Positions 41,472-52,232 of a stretch of 64,000 nucleotides of DNA are shown piece after piece. Origin of the DNA: Skeletonema tropicum (taxonomy: Eukaryota > Bacillariophyta > Thalassiosirophyceae > Thalassiosirales > Thalassiosiraceae). The position numbers and the translations under genes were made by a program. How positions within the stretch are numbered: position 1 is the first letter of the stretch; each line of letters opens with the position of its first letter. The stretch spans positions 2,046,001 to 2,110,000 of the forward strand of contig CM074144.1 of assembly GCA_037178625.1 (NCBI GenBank). The letters run 5' to 3'. The notes below the pieces were generated by a model, which ran no database searches, had not been told where the DNA came from, and saw only the letters and a list, made by a program, of their open reading frames with translations.

Positions 41472-43069
41472 ATAGGTTGGAGCTAGTCGCTAGTCGACTA
41501 GCTACGAAACGTACTGATTCCCATGTAGATTTCTATACAGCTAGTCACAAGCTAGTCACGGTGCTAATAATCCAATTTAGATGTCGTTCCGTTTTCTTAA
41601 CAAAGGAACTCAATATATATCACAAGATTGCCAATACCACAACAAAATTGCCCCCAACATGGCCACCATGGCGTTCCGCTCCCTACGGGCGCTTCTATTG
41701 CATGGACAAAGCTGTTTGAACAATATTATCGACTCAGTACGTCGATACAGTCATGGTTGACAACATGGGTCATTATTTTAGCATCTGCATAGTGTACAAT
41801 CATCAATAATTGCAAATTCTGTATACCAATTATCATCGATGGATCGTCCAAGATCAATGATATTGAGATAAACGTCATCGTCCTGTTGCATACGAAGGTA
41901 TAGGATTTTTGCATCTTGTTTTCTACTGCTGTTCGGTTCGATGCGGCGGTGCAATATGCTTGCTGTACATTGTTGTGTGTTTTAATGTTCGGAAGCACTG
42001 ATGTGGAGAACTTGTGTTCCATGTTCCATCACTCAACATAAGTCGGATCAACACACTCTCTCTTTATTGCATGAGGTCAACAGCAACCCCCCACGCGGAC
42101 ACCGCTTATTGAATCGTAATGACACGATATTGTGCCCAGTTTATTGTTGAATAGACATTCCATTGCCATCACACACGAAGGATAAGGCCGATCTTTTGTG
42201 AACCACCAAACCGAAGTTTCCATACTAAAGAAGGCCTAGGATCATAGACGGCTCATCCTCAGCGGCGATTATTGCAGCATCCTATCATAGACTTTTTGAT
42301 TGTTGCCTACACATGCCATTTGCATTAATGCTACTCATTTGATGCAGTAAAGACCGTCATAGGTGAGAGAGGCGTGTTGTGTCATGACAACACAAGATGT
42401 AAAAAGGCAGCATTGGCGGACACAATCGCAATATATACGCACTTCCGCCTCACCAACCGATCATACCAATCATGATAGACGTGCGGAGTAATAATTATCG
42501 CTGGATTGCCTCTCCCAATGAATTGTTGTTGTGATAACACGTGCCGACTATCTCGGCCCATCTGGGGGGCGGCCGACTAGCTACATGAAAAACAGTACTA
42601 TTTGATCGATACGACCGCTTAGAACGCACTTCCACTGCATAAACGTTCTCATATGAACCAATGGGAGCCGACGATACGATAACGGGGATAGTTTCCGACA
42701 TTACAATGGAAAGGGGAGCAAATTGGTCGCCATGGTTGGGATGTCATTGGTTTTTGGAGGTCGAAGTTCCTCGAAGTTGGAGGGTTTTTTGAATTCCTAC
42801 CGTAGAGTTTTGGTACATATTTCTACGGCAAAAACAATTCCACACAAGACTCAAGGGCATCGTAGTGCCCTCTTGAAAGGCACCTTTCAACCAATATCAA
42901 TGCAAACCCTGGATGGGCGGCCTGCCCAGACTATGTATTGTCGAAGGGGTCGGTGTCCTCTATTAGGACATTCTGACGGGTCTTGTGCACAATAGGCAGG
43001 GTCGTGTAAGGGCCCTTTTCTGCTAGTCACCTTGCTAGTCACATAGGCCCGTGACTAGCTCCAACCTAT
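41472..43069. mobile_element. Non-autonomous inverted-repeat element with subterminal GCTAGTCAC motifs
   Basis: ATAGGTTGGAGCTAGTC (41472-41488) is exactly the reverse complement of 43053-43069. Near both ends the word GCTAGTCAC/GCTAGTCGC recurs (41483, 41489, 41541, 41554; 43022, 43034, and inverted at 43051), as with transposase-binding subterminal repeats. The 1.6 kb inside has no recognisable protein. The target duplication is not clear. Confidence 0.5.
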
Positions 43070-43185
43070 TGACCTTTCCACGGCAGCCCACTTTCTCTTC
43101 TCATCCTTTTTTCCCCGATTCTGTGACTACAGATCGATTTTTTCACAATTTTGTTAGAGCTTTCAGTTAGAGAGCAGCTCTCATG

Positions 43186-43552
43186 GCCAAAATTAATTCT
43201 CAGGAAGATGTCTAGTATGCATTTCCAGTACAACCAACCTTTCGTCGACTATATTGTCGACTCTATACATATGTTGGATGGCCGAAAATTCCAATTCCCC
43301 GCTGAGAAATGCATGTGAGAGTACACTAGCTTTTTGCCATGTAAAAAACTTTGGCCATCAGCCATCAAAGCTAGCACCCAGTTAGAGAGCACCTTCAAAT
43401 GCATATCTCGACGAAAATATACGCCTTCACCACCTCCCACGCACAGTACATACTCACATAATAGTCACCTAAAGGATAGTATCTCGGGGCTAGCATTTAG
43501 ACCACTTCCCTGAAACTTAATTTTTTCCAAAATGGCCTAAAGCTAGAGGATG
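43186..43552. repeat. Second copy of the MITE family seen at 29147
   Basis: Same orientation as the copy at 29215-29630. It shares long blocks such as TAGAGAGCACCTTCAAATGC, ATATCTCGACGAAAATATA and ATAGTCACCTAAAGGATAGT. The outer ends of the 29147 copy are missing, so this copy is trimmed. Confidence 0.8.
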
Positions 43553-45104
43553 GAGTTTGGGACGTTTGATCTATACTACAAATGCAAAACGTTTGTCAGT
43601 AATAAGTAGGTACGATACTTCTTCATCATGGCACGGCCATTCTCGTCTCTTTGCTTCGCTATTCACAGATGAAAGCAACTACAACCGTTCTTTTCAAGAC
43701 CGTTCTTTCCAAGAAGAACAATCAGTATTAAATCTCTTCTTTTGAGTCGTACATAATCAGAAGCACTGCACCTCCACAGTCACTTACATACCTAAGTAGG
43801 TGTGAACGTTCTCTCTAGTTCAAGTGATCAGACAAGTCGAGTACCAGAATGACACAACAAGTTGAAGTTGCGAGAAATATCTCTGGGATGGATCAATCTT
43901 CACCTCCGCTGCACCGCTGTCTGGTACAAATGCAGCGATAGATTCACTATGGATTTGAATCGAGCTGGAGCCAATCTCATAATCTCAGCAGATTGAACTC
44001 TTCGTGAAAAGCATTGCACTTGGCTCAGCAGCGCAAATAGTGGACCAGTAGACGTAGATAGACGTGTGGAAGGTTTCATCTTTGATCTACGACATAATAT
44101 AGCTGAGAGGGGAAAACGCTTCTCATGAAGATGGAGCCAAACGAGGATCAGCAGCAGCAGGTTGAACTCTTGACATCTTTCATAAGTATGCATCTGGATG
44201 ACACTGAAGATAGCATAGCCGGACGATGAGACACACAATACAAATTCAACGCAGCGAGCTTCTTCATTGACGAACGGGAGCTTGGACAAGGCTTGGATAT
44301 GGATTCTAGTACTTGCTGGTACGGCATTGAGATATGTATCTTTGAGGGTAGGTACGACACGTATGAGGGGCAGAGAAGTTCTCGGCACTTCCGAAGAGGT
44401 TTTAGGCAGCAAAAGATATCAGAGAGAGGCATTTTGGAGGGAAAACTCCAACAATGACGATCGTATCCAAGATAAGGATGTTTCTTGGATGATTGTTTTC
44501 CATGATAAGGAAAGCTTACAATTCGAATTCTAAAGTAAACGCAAGTTAACAAACGACCAAGTGTGGTAACGCATGAATTAGCTCCCAGCAAGGGCTTTAG
44601 CTGGGGTCAGGGTTTGACACCATCTGTCAGATTTCCAGTCGTCGGATTCTACTTTTATTCCATTACGGAATCGAGTGAGCCGACTGCTGCCTTCGCACCT
44701 ACGACATCCCTACTCCCATCGATTTGAGGACCCCATGTGTGTGACTCCGCGTTGCACCCTGTAAGCGATCTATTGGACAAAGTGAGTACATGACCGTGGC
44801 AAAGCGGTGAAGTGTGTAAATCAGCTCAAGACTATCTCAATTACTACCGAAGAGCTTCGGTGAGATTTGTTCGGAAATTCCCCAACCTGACTCCGTGTTG
44901 GAAATAAGGAATAAAGATTCCTGTACTCTTCATTAGCGAGGAGAGGCAGAATCTGCAGCGTGAACTGCGGGTGACTCCGTGTTGCCCTAAGCACATCAGC
45001 AAGTGCAACCCTGTAATTTCCTAATAGTGTATTGAACGGTTGATAAATACTTATTGGGCATATCAAAAATTTATTACAGTTTGATTTCGGCGCAGTTTTG
45101 AATC
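43553..45104. other. Gene-poor stretch
   Basis: Several open stretches occur on both strands (for example 43900-44412 minus) but none shows a motif or consistent coding character. A GACTCCG-GTTGC word recurs at 44743 and 44972 with similar downstream sequence, a weak direct repeat. Confidence 0.4.
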
Positions 45105-45647
45105 ATGAAGAAGGCCACTTTTGAAGAGATACTCAAGTACATCCTCCGAGGTGAGCTAGACGATGATGGGTTTGTAGAAGACGTCATCGCTGATCGTAGC
45201 ATGAATACGTTCAGGGATTTTCTAGAAAGTATCGATGATTTAAACGAGGTGAATAGTTTGAAGAACCGGAGTGGGGAGAAGATTGATGAAGACAGAGCGG
45301 GAATCCTTTACAGGGCCGCTGAATATTTTGTGAAGCATTGCCCATACGGTTGGGAATATTATCTGGACGATGAATTTGATTTCCCATGGATGAAATTGGA
45401 TGAAGCACCTCCTCATGACAACTACAAGGACAATATTTCAACACCTAATCTTGCATCGGACTGCAGCAACCGATTTCCTACGGCAGAAAAGTCCACCTTC
45501 TCAACAACTACAACAGACCGCAACTTCGCCTTTATTGATGCACGTTCCAACCACGACAACAGGAACTCTTTGTTGTTTTCCTACGCTTCTAACACCACTG
45601 ATGTGCCTCGCCTGACAATAGCAAAGCAAACATTTGAAGCGCAATAA
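45105..45647 (+). CDS. Uncharacterised acidic protein (first half of a split frame)
   Basis: A frame of 180 codons. Residues 1-105 are acidic and well composed (KKATFEEILKYILRGELDDD, YFVKHCPYGWEYYLDDEFD); the rest is Thr/Ser/Asn-rich. The TAA at 45645-45647 is the only stop between this frame and the next one (45696), which is in the same phase. The pair may therefore be a single gene of about 406 residues with one nonsense mutation or stop readthrough. Family not recognised. Confidence 0.5.
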   Translation: MKKATFEEILKYILRGELDDDGFVEDVIADRSMNTFRDFLESIDDLNEVNSLKNRSGEKIDEDRAGILYRAAEYFVKHCPYGWEYYLDDEFDFPWMKLDEAPPHDNYKDNISTPNLASDCSNRFPTAEKSTFSTTTTDRNFAFIDARSNHDNRNSLLFSYASNTTDVPRLTIAKQTFEAQ

Positions 45648-45695
45648 TTTGATAGAGGGATTCCATCCGTAGCCGTAGCTTCTCCAGCGAGCCTG

Positions 45696-46331
45696 ATGGC
45701 TGCGAAGCATTTCTTTGATGAGCAGTCGAAGCTCTTCGACAGAGGCAATCCATCCACAGACTTGATTTCGACTGGGTTGGCCGAGGCTGGTTTGGTTCAT
45801 GAAGAGGCTCGATGCATCTTCAACTGTCGTTGCGGACAAATGCAATGTTGGGTTCGCAAGCATCTGGGAGGTTATCCCTATCTGTGTCAAGATTTAAAGG
45901 GCTATCCCTTACTATCTACCAGCTGCTTCCATCCCACTACGATCAGACTTGAGGCGATGTATCCTGATCTTGGTACATCTTATGTTCTAATAGAGGACAC
46001 CTATTGGGGGACGGCTACTGACGGAGATATTTGCATCCATCGTTGGCAACGACCGCATTGTGCATTTAATTATGAGCCTGCTTGCAAGTGGTACAGCGCC
46101 GTCAACTTCCTTCCAACATCAATTGATCTTCGTCAGCCTCTCGGTGATGACAACGATAAACACAATGATGTTGGTTTTGCAACAAATGAAGTGTTAGAGC
46201 ACAAGACTGTTCATGAGGTTGGGGAGTGTGCATACTTGACTGCTGTCAGTTCTTATGTACTTATTTCTTCGGCAAATGTGCAATATTTGAAGAGAGCTGG
46301 TAATATTGATGGGGGATGTTTCATAGTGTAA
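45696..46331 (+). CDS. Uncharacterised Cys-containing protein (second half of a split frame)
   Basis: A frame of 211 codons in phase with the preceding one. The frame is already open from 45648. It contains a CIFNCRCGQMQCWV segment, LGTSYVLIEDTYWGTATDGD, and HRWQRPHCAFNYEPACKW. The Cys/His spacing is not a known finger that I recognise. The next 450 bases lead to the LTR element. Confidence 0.5.
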   Translation: MAAKHFFDEQSKLFDRGNPSTDLISTGLAEAGLVHEEARCIFNCRCGQMQCWVRKHLGGYPYLCQDLKGYPLLSTSCFHPTTIRLEAMYPDLGTSYVLIEDTYWGTATDGDICIHRWQRPHCAFNYEPACKWYSAVNFLPTSIDLRQPLGDDNDKHNDVGFATNEVLEHKTVHEVGECAYLTAVSSYVLISSANVQYLKRAGNIDGGCFIV

Positions 46332-46779
46332 TAGTCAAGTAGCATACTACCTTTAGGTACGTATGTATCTGTGACCATACGGATACGTGCTCGCTAAGCT
46401 ATCGCTTATCGGGATCTCCATGCCTGACGCATGCCGCTCTGGATTCTGACTACATTGAAGCAGTCAGCTTAGAGAATCTTACTAACAGCCTACGTCTTGG
46501 AATTAGTACGATTTCTATCCAATAGCATTCCGAGCCACTCGGCTTACACGAGTAACTTACCGCTAGCAGCAGCTCTCTCCTTCGAAGAGCACACAACTAC
46601 TCCAAATACGTAAATTAATACTGTATTCATCGTCGTTGTCATTACACATCTATTAGCCTGTGTCATTATTTTAAAATAACAAGTGCTCTCGTCGACAAGC
46701 ACCGCAGAAAGCTACCAGATACCTCGAAACGAGAAGAATCTTCCATCCTGGTGAAATATCAGAAGGACTGATCATTATC
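46332..46779. other. Probable 5' LTR or leader of the retroelement
   Basis: About 450 bases without coding potential directly upstream of gag. By position this should contain the 5' LTR and primer-binding site, but no second LTR copy exists in the window to define its limits. The short palindromic ATTTTAAAAT is at 46669. Confidence 0.35.
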
Positions 46780-48432
46780 ATGTCGCAAAATGAATTAGCT
46801 TCGATTTACTTGGCCTACAACACTCTCACCGAGGACAAACGGCCAAAAGAATCTCAGGTAACTCGTGGATACATCGAGGATAAAGACAAAGTCGTCTTTC
46901 CCATCTTTCCAGTTGCCAAGATTGCCAATGGTCGGAAATGGACTATCGATGGCGGATCAACTAATCATGCCAAAACTACGGTAACGTACTATTCCCTTCC
47001 ACACAATGTTGGACAACATACCTACATGGTACTCAAACTCATCGAATATGAAAGTCTAATCTTCGAGCTTGGTTGGGACGATCACGAGAAGAAGCTCATG
47101 ACTCAACTCATCTCCCATCAACAAAAAGCGTCCGAGCTAGAAGCCGACATCGCAAACAAATTCAACGGTATCTCCGGTGATCCTCTCGCTAAGAAGGACA
47201 TCGACGAATTGAAAAAGACACTCTCGCAGCATAAAAAGCAAATCAGCCATCATGTGAACGCTCTGAATGATAATGCAGAACGTGCAGGAGGTATGCTTGG
47301 AAAGCTCATGGGTCATTTCGATAAGAAATTCGCTGTCATCATCGACAACTACTTCAATCAGGGTGAGCCGCACCAAGTGACGAAGTGGAGGGCAGTCAAC
47401 CATGCATTTTGCAAGGACGCCATGGACTCTTCCAAAATAATGATCCCTCTGATGTCTTACACAGGGACGGTCTTCAATGACAAAGACGAAACATCAGACT
47501 ACTTGATGTGTCGTAAAGCGATGCTCTGCACTCAAGCAGAAACAGGGCCTCGTTTGAAAACTCTTAAGGATATTCTCAAGTGCGCTAATTTATTGTTAGT
47601 CGAGCAACATGGTTATGGCCTCGCGGAAGCAACCAGAAGCTACTTGGAATCCAACATTAAATTCCATCGTGCATTCACATGCAAGGCTTGGGTAGGGATG
47701 ATCACAGCAATCAATCAATATCTACGTCTCCTTACCACCTACAAAGATGATGAACAGTACGCGGACAACGATGATATTCCACGTGCCAATGTTCCCTACA
47801 ACGAAGTGGAGCTGTGCAAGATTGTCTTGGCCAGCATGCCCAGAGAGGTTAGGGATTCTCTTCGAGTGACGTCTCCAAATCGTCCACTTGAAACAGAGCT
47901 GGAGCCTTTGGTCGCTCGCATTGACGCCATCTTGGCTCATCAGAAGACCCAACGCGCTTCAAATGAAAAGGATAAGTCTACCAAGAACGGAGCTTCCAAC
48001 CCCAACCCTAGAAACCAGAAGAAGAATGGTGGAGGTGGCGGTGGAGGTGGGGGTGGTGGCAATCCAAGTACTAAACCTACGCCTGAAAACCCCAAAGAAG
48101 GTGGGTGTGGCAACTGTCAGAAGAATGGAGTCAACGCTTGGTTTACCCATCCTACGAATAAATGCCGCAACTACGAAGTCAATGGTCAAAAGAAGAGGCG
48201 TGATGGTGAAAACCGTCAACTACGCGATCACGAAAAAGAAGAAGGATCTGTGAAGGACCTCATCAAAAGCGAAATTGCAGCCGCACTCAGAGACATGCGT
48301 TCTGGTGGTGGCGGCCGTGATCATTACAGGCATGACCGACGTGAGCGCTCTCGTTCTCGCTCTAGGTCTCGCTCTCGTAGTCCTGAATACCATCGACGCA
48401 GCCGTAGCTATCGCCGTCGAGATGACTATTGA
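46780..48432 (+). CDS. gag: Retroelement Gag-like protein
   Basis: A 550-residue frame. The N-terminal 400 residues are a helical capsid-like region with a coiled-coil candidate around 110-165. A Gly-rich linker (about 415-425) is followed by a CCHC-like knuckle (CGNCQKNGVNAWFTHPTNKC, from about 442; C-x2-C then His and Cys). The tail is basic and Arg-Ser-rich (RERSRSRSRSRSRSPEYH), suited to RNA binding. The TGA at 48430-48432 is the only stop before pol, which lies in the same phase. Confidence 0.75.
   Translation: MSQNELASIYLAYNTLTEDKRPKESQVTRGYIEDKDKVVFPIFPVAKIANGRKWTIDGGSTNHAKTTVTYYSLPHNVGQHTYMVLKLIEYESLIFELGWDDHEKKLMTQLISHQQKASELEADIANKFNGISGDPLAKKDIDELKKTLSQHKKQISHHVNALNDNAERAGGMLGKLMGHFDKKFAVIIDNYFNQGEPHQVTKWRAVNHAFCKDAMDSSKIMIPLMSYTGTVFNDKDETSDYLMCRKAMLCTQAETGPRLKTLKDILKCANLLLVEQHGYGLAEATRSYLESNIKFHRAFTCKAWVGMITAINQYLRLLTTYKDDEQYADNDDIPRANVPYNEVELCKIVLASMPREVRDSLRVTSPNRPLETELEPLVARIDAILAHQKTQRASNEKDKSTKNGASNPNPRNQKKNGGGGGGGGGGGNPSTKPTPENPKEGGCGNCQKNGVNAWFTHPTNKCRNYEVNGQKKRRDGENRQLRDHEKEEGSVKDLIKSEIAAALRDMRSGGGGRDHYRHDRRERSRSRSRSRSRSPEYHRRSRSYRRRDDY
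48430..48432 (+). promoter_or_regulatory. In-frame gag/pol stop, possible readthrough site
   Basis: A TGA separates gag and pol in the same reading phase, with no further stop in the seven codons before the pol ATG. Single-stop gag-pol layouts are known from retroelements that use stop suppression (for example gammaretroviruses); use here is inference. Confidence 0.4.
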
Positions 48433-48453
48433 ATCATTGGGTCCGACACTCGA

Positions 48454-50634
48454 ATGGAAAATAGAAACTTAAAACTAAATAATGAATCTGATTCTTATGA
48501 ACGTTCAGTTAAACGAAGGAAACCTAATACTATCGATTTTGATTTGTATAACCTTGACCATTCGCCGATTAAAGGTGTCATACCCGATTGGAGCGGTGTA
48601 AAAGACATGCACGCATCGCTTCGTCAAAAAGTAATCAGGGGAAATGGACTTAAGACTGTTGTTGTCGCAGCGTCCCTGACCAAGAAGGGAAACCGTAACT
48701 CACGCCCCTTGGTTTTATTACTTGACTCCGGTGCAGATGATGACATCATCTTTCTGCCCGATGAAGAAGTAAAGGCTTTTGACCCTATACCTCTAGCTCA
48801 TCCAAATGTGTGGACCACGTCCAATGGCCAGTTCAACACAAGTGAAGTCGCAGAACTATCTTTCTTGCTTCCGGAGTATTCTCAAAGTAAGATTATGTCT
48901 TGTACTGCTGACATCAGACGCATCCACAACAGGAGGAGCGTTCAATACGACGCCATTATTGGTGTTAAAACCCTTCATGCTTGGGGAGTTACTATGCATT
49001 TCAAAGAGAAAGTCCTTGAAATTGATGGCATCTCCCGTCCTATGAAAAACAAGGACGAATTCAAAGATGAAAACATCTTGATGAACATCTATAATGAAGC
49101 CCTAGAGCCTCAGTCAACTAAAGAGGAGACTGATAGAGCCGTCAAGATTTTGGATGCCAAGTATGAAGCCGCCGATCTAGAAAAGATCGTCGATGAAAAT
49201 TGCTCTCATCTCTCCAGAATGCAGAGACTTCAACTACTCAACTTACTCAAGAAACATGAGAAGATGTTTAGCGGATCTCTCGGTGAATGGAAAGGTGAGG
49301 AAGTCCATTTTGAGCTTAAGCCAGATGTGAAACCGTTCCGTGGTAGACCGTTTGATGTCCCACAGATACACAAAGCAACAATTATGAAAGAACTTCAACG
49401 CTTAATTGATATAGGAGTTCTGGAGCAGGTACAACAAGCAGACTGGCTCAGTCCATCTTTTATTATTCCTAAGTCAGACGGCACAGTCCGCTTCCTCTCC
49501 GACTTCCGCCAGCTTAACAAAGCGCTAGTGCGACGCCCCTTCCCGCTTCCTAAGGTATCGGGTATGTTGCAACAGATGGAAGGCTTTACTTTTGCCTCAG
49601 CGATTGATCTCAATATGGGATATTACCATTTGAAGCTTGATCTCGAGACGATGAAGATTTGCGCCATTGTATTTCCTTGGGGAATTTACAGGTACAAAAG
49701 ACTTCCAATGGGAGTTGCTTGTAGCCCGGACATCTTCCAAAGTAAAATGATTTCACTCTTTGCTGAGTTGGACTACGTGCAGGCTTACATTGATGATTTG
49801 CTCTGCCTATCCAAAGGAACCTTTGAAGACCACCTGGAGAAACTCGACGTGGTATTACAAAAATTAAGCGACGCTGGTCTGCAAGTCAACGCAGCCAAAA
49901 GTAAATTCGCAGCCGTAGAGATTGATTACCTTGGGTATCATCTCACCAAACAAGGAATTGCACCACAACATTCCAAAGTCGCCGCTATCCTTGCTCTCAA
50001 ACCACCTCGTAACGTGAAAGATCTTCGACGTTGCCTCGGTATTATTCAGTATTACCGTGACTTGTGGGTGTCAAGAACACAGCTCCTCGCTCCACTCACT
50101 GATCTAGTTGGAGAATGTGGAACCACTAAACGCTCTACCAAAAAGAAGCCGCCGTGGCGGTGGGAGCAGGTTCATCAGGATGCTTTTGATGAGATCAAGA
50201 AGGTAATCGCCCGAGATGTTATCCTGGCCTACCCGAACTTCGGTGAAGAGTTCACTATCTTTACTGATGCTTCAACTCGCCAGCTTGGGGGAGTGATTAC
50301 GCAAAATAACCGTCCCATTGCCTTTTTCAGCCGGAAGTTAACTGCCACGCAAATGAAGTACACTGTGACGGAACTTGAATTGCTTTCTATCGTCGAACTC
50401 TTGAAAGAATTCAAAGGTATGCTGCTTGGACAGAAGCTGGTGATTTATACAGATCATCAGAATCTCGTTCCAGATAGCTTAGGCAGCACCTCTGACAGAG
50501 TGCAGAGATGGAATCTACTCCTCAATGAGTATGGAGCCGACATTAGGTACATCAAGGGTGTTGATAATACCGTTGCTGATGCCATTAGTCGATTAGATTA
50601 TTGCCCAAAAATCAACCCTAAACAAATTAGATAA
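48454..50634 (+). CDS. pol: Retroelement Pol: aspartic protease, reverse transcriptase, RNase H
   Basis: A 726-residue frame from its first ATG; the frame is open back to the gag stop. The protease motif LLLDSGADDDIIFLP is at about 88-102. The reverse transcriptase (about 285-510) shows LSPSFIIPKSDGTVRFLSDF, AIDLNMGYYHLKLD and catalytic YIDDLL (about 446-451). The RNase H shows FTDASTRQLGGVI (about 603), TELELLSIVELLKE and YTDHQNLV. The order PR-RT-RH and the YIDD box place it with Ty3/Gypsy. It ends just after RNase H (SRLDYCPK); integrase is missing, which is unusual for an intact frame. Confidence 0.85.
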   Translation: MENRNLKLNNESDSYERSVKRRKPNTIDFDLYNLDHSPIKGVIPDWSGVKDMHASLRQKVIRGNGLKTVVVAASLTKKGNRNSRPLVLLLDSGADDDIIFLPDEEVKAFDPIPLAHPNVWTTSNGQFNTSEVAELSFLLPEYSQSKIMSCTADIRRIHNRRSVQYDAIIGVKTLHAWGVTMHFKEKVLEIDGISRPMKNKDEFKDENILMNIYNEALEPQSTKEETDRAVKILDAKYEAADLEKIVDENCSHLSRMQRLQLLNLLKKHEKMFSGSLGEWKGEEVHFELKPDVKPFRGRPFDVPQIHKATIMKELQRLIDIGVLEQVQQADWLSPSFIIPKSDGTVRFLSDFRQLNKALVRRPFPLPKVSGMLQQMEGFTFASAIDLNMGYYHLKLDLETMKICAIVFPWGIYRYKRLPMGVACSPDIFQSKMISLFAELDYVQAYIDDLLCLSKGTFEDHLEKLDVVLQKLSDAGLQVNAAKSKFAAVEIDYLGYHLTKQGIAPQHSKVAAILALKPPRNVKDLRRCLGIIQYYRDLWVSRTQLLAPLTDLVGECGTTKRSTKKKPPWRWEQVHQDAFDEIKKVIARDVILAYPNFGEEFTIFTDASTRQLGGVITQNNRPIAFFSRKLTATQMKYTVTELELLSIVELLKEFKGMLLGQKLVIYTDHQNLVPDSLGSTSDRVQRWNLLLNEYGADIRYIKGVDNTVADAISRLDYCPKINPKQIR

Positions 50635-51102
50635 ATAAGTGATTAGTTTAGGATGGTATTCAGGAGCTGTTACTGGGCAAGCTGGATCTGAACTTGCCCA
50701 TTTTAGGTAATAAGAGGAGTGCAGTCTAGGTATCTCTAGTTCAGAACAAATTGCTTTTTTTTGGCATTTTGAGCTACAAATGACTCATCTTGCCAACGGG
50801 ACTACTCATATTGCCAAACGTGACTACTCATAATTCCAAAGGCTACTACTAGCTTTATTCCACTGTATTAGCTCTTTTACCAAATTTGACCAATCTGGTT
50901 CTCCTACCTCAGACCACACCAACCTACATCCTTCTCTCGACACAACTCACCATGGCGCCGCTCAAATACCATTCGACACAACTTGCCATAGCACATCAAA
51001 TTAATGATATCGTTGTATAAAATTCAGGTGGTATCTGCGCCATATCATCGCGCTAATATCCGCCAAATATCGTTCCTGTAACTACAATATTATTTTCCAT
51101 AT

Positions 51103-51110
51103 TATATAAG
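51103..51110 (+). promoter_or_regulatory. TATA-like site in unit A
   Basis: TATATAAG followed by GAGCCTCGCTCGCTCA. The same block occurs in unit B (about 56907) and unit C (57403). It lies about 1.1 kb before the helicase ATG, so its use is uncertain. Confidence 0.3.
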
Positions 51111-52232
51111 GAGCCTCGCTCGCTCATACATGTTGTTGCTTGCAATCCCCTTGCCCAAACCATGCTCGCAATCCCCCTCCCCCATCAAATCCGAACAAAA
51201 GCGGCACCATCCCTGTAATCCTCATGATAATAAATACCACCCCGCCCAATATAATCTTTGCTACTAATAATATACATAGATATCCCCCCCACAACATAAC
51301 ATGTAATTAAATCATGACATATCTGGTACATTTATTATTTATTGAGTTACTCCATAGAATTATTATTATTACTAAATTCCTTTGATTATTATTCAGTTAC
51401 CGTTATTGCTAATATATTAGTGCCGCCATTATGAACTTCTACTCCCTTGGAGTGTTACTATTTACCATCACTCAAATCGCTGCGCTCCAGATGTATTATT
51501 TCCATACACATGATTCGACGCTCCGCCACTCCATAGACGACGCCGCTAGCCCAGTAATTCCTCTACAAATCGCTTGCGCTATTTATTAGCTTCAATATAA
51601 GCCACCAACTGTTAAAATACTCCGGCTACTCGCCGAGGACGACCCATGACATTGGTGGATAAAGAAGCATTTGATTCGCACAAAATAACTCTACAGAATA
51701 TTACTGCAGAAGTCAATCCATGCAATATTATTATTCAAATCCTTCGAGAATCACGTCGGAAATGGTGCTGCTGTTATATTGGTGCTGTTTTTCTGCGCTT
51801 TAATTGTTCATGTAGTGTGCAGAAGCAGTAGTGGGGGGGGGGAGTGGAGCGGCTGCCATTGTCTTAGGTGATTTTTTTGGGTGCGACGAGGGATGATGAG
51901 AACCAAAAAAAAGAGGGGCCCTATGTGCTTTCTCACAAAAAGAAAGTGTAAATGCAAACCACCACCACTGCCAGCAACTCTACCACCATCCAATCCAAGC
52001 GGCATGTGCTCAACATGGGGAAGACCTGCGTCATAGCCAACTAGAGTACTAGCAACATCAACACAATAATTTATTAATACCTCCCCCCCCCCTGCGCCTC
52101 CCCCGCCTCCCCAATCAAATAATTAATTAATAACTTGTGGAACACTTCTCCCACCAGTAAATCAGTATCCCCCCTAATAATAATTCTCCACGGAACACTT
52201 TGCTCGCGTCGGTATCAATTACGACAGCAGCC

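Larger units (their letters stand above)
46780..50744 (+). mobile_element. Truncated Ty3/Gypsy-type LTR retroelement
   Basis: Gag and pol (protease, reverse transcriptase, RNase H) are intact, but there is no integrase frame and no 3' LTR. The next sequence after 50744 is the helicase array, so the 3' part was lost or displaced there. The left limit is unknown (see 46332-46779). Confidence 0.7.

Noticed and set aside
43900..44591. Two overlapping minus-strand open frames (170 and 147 codons)
   Set aside because: Overlap each other in different frames with no recognisable motif; likely chance.
51646..51831. 61-codon open frame repeated exactly in units A and C (also 57946-58131)
   Set aside because: It is identical only because the units are nearly identical; no motif, and it sits in the AT-rich leader.
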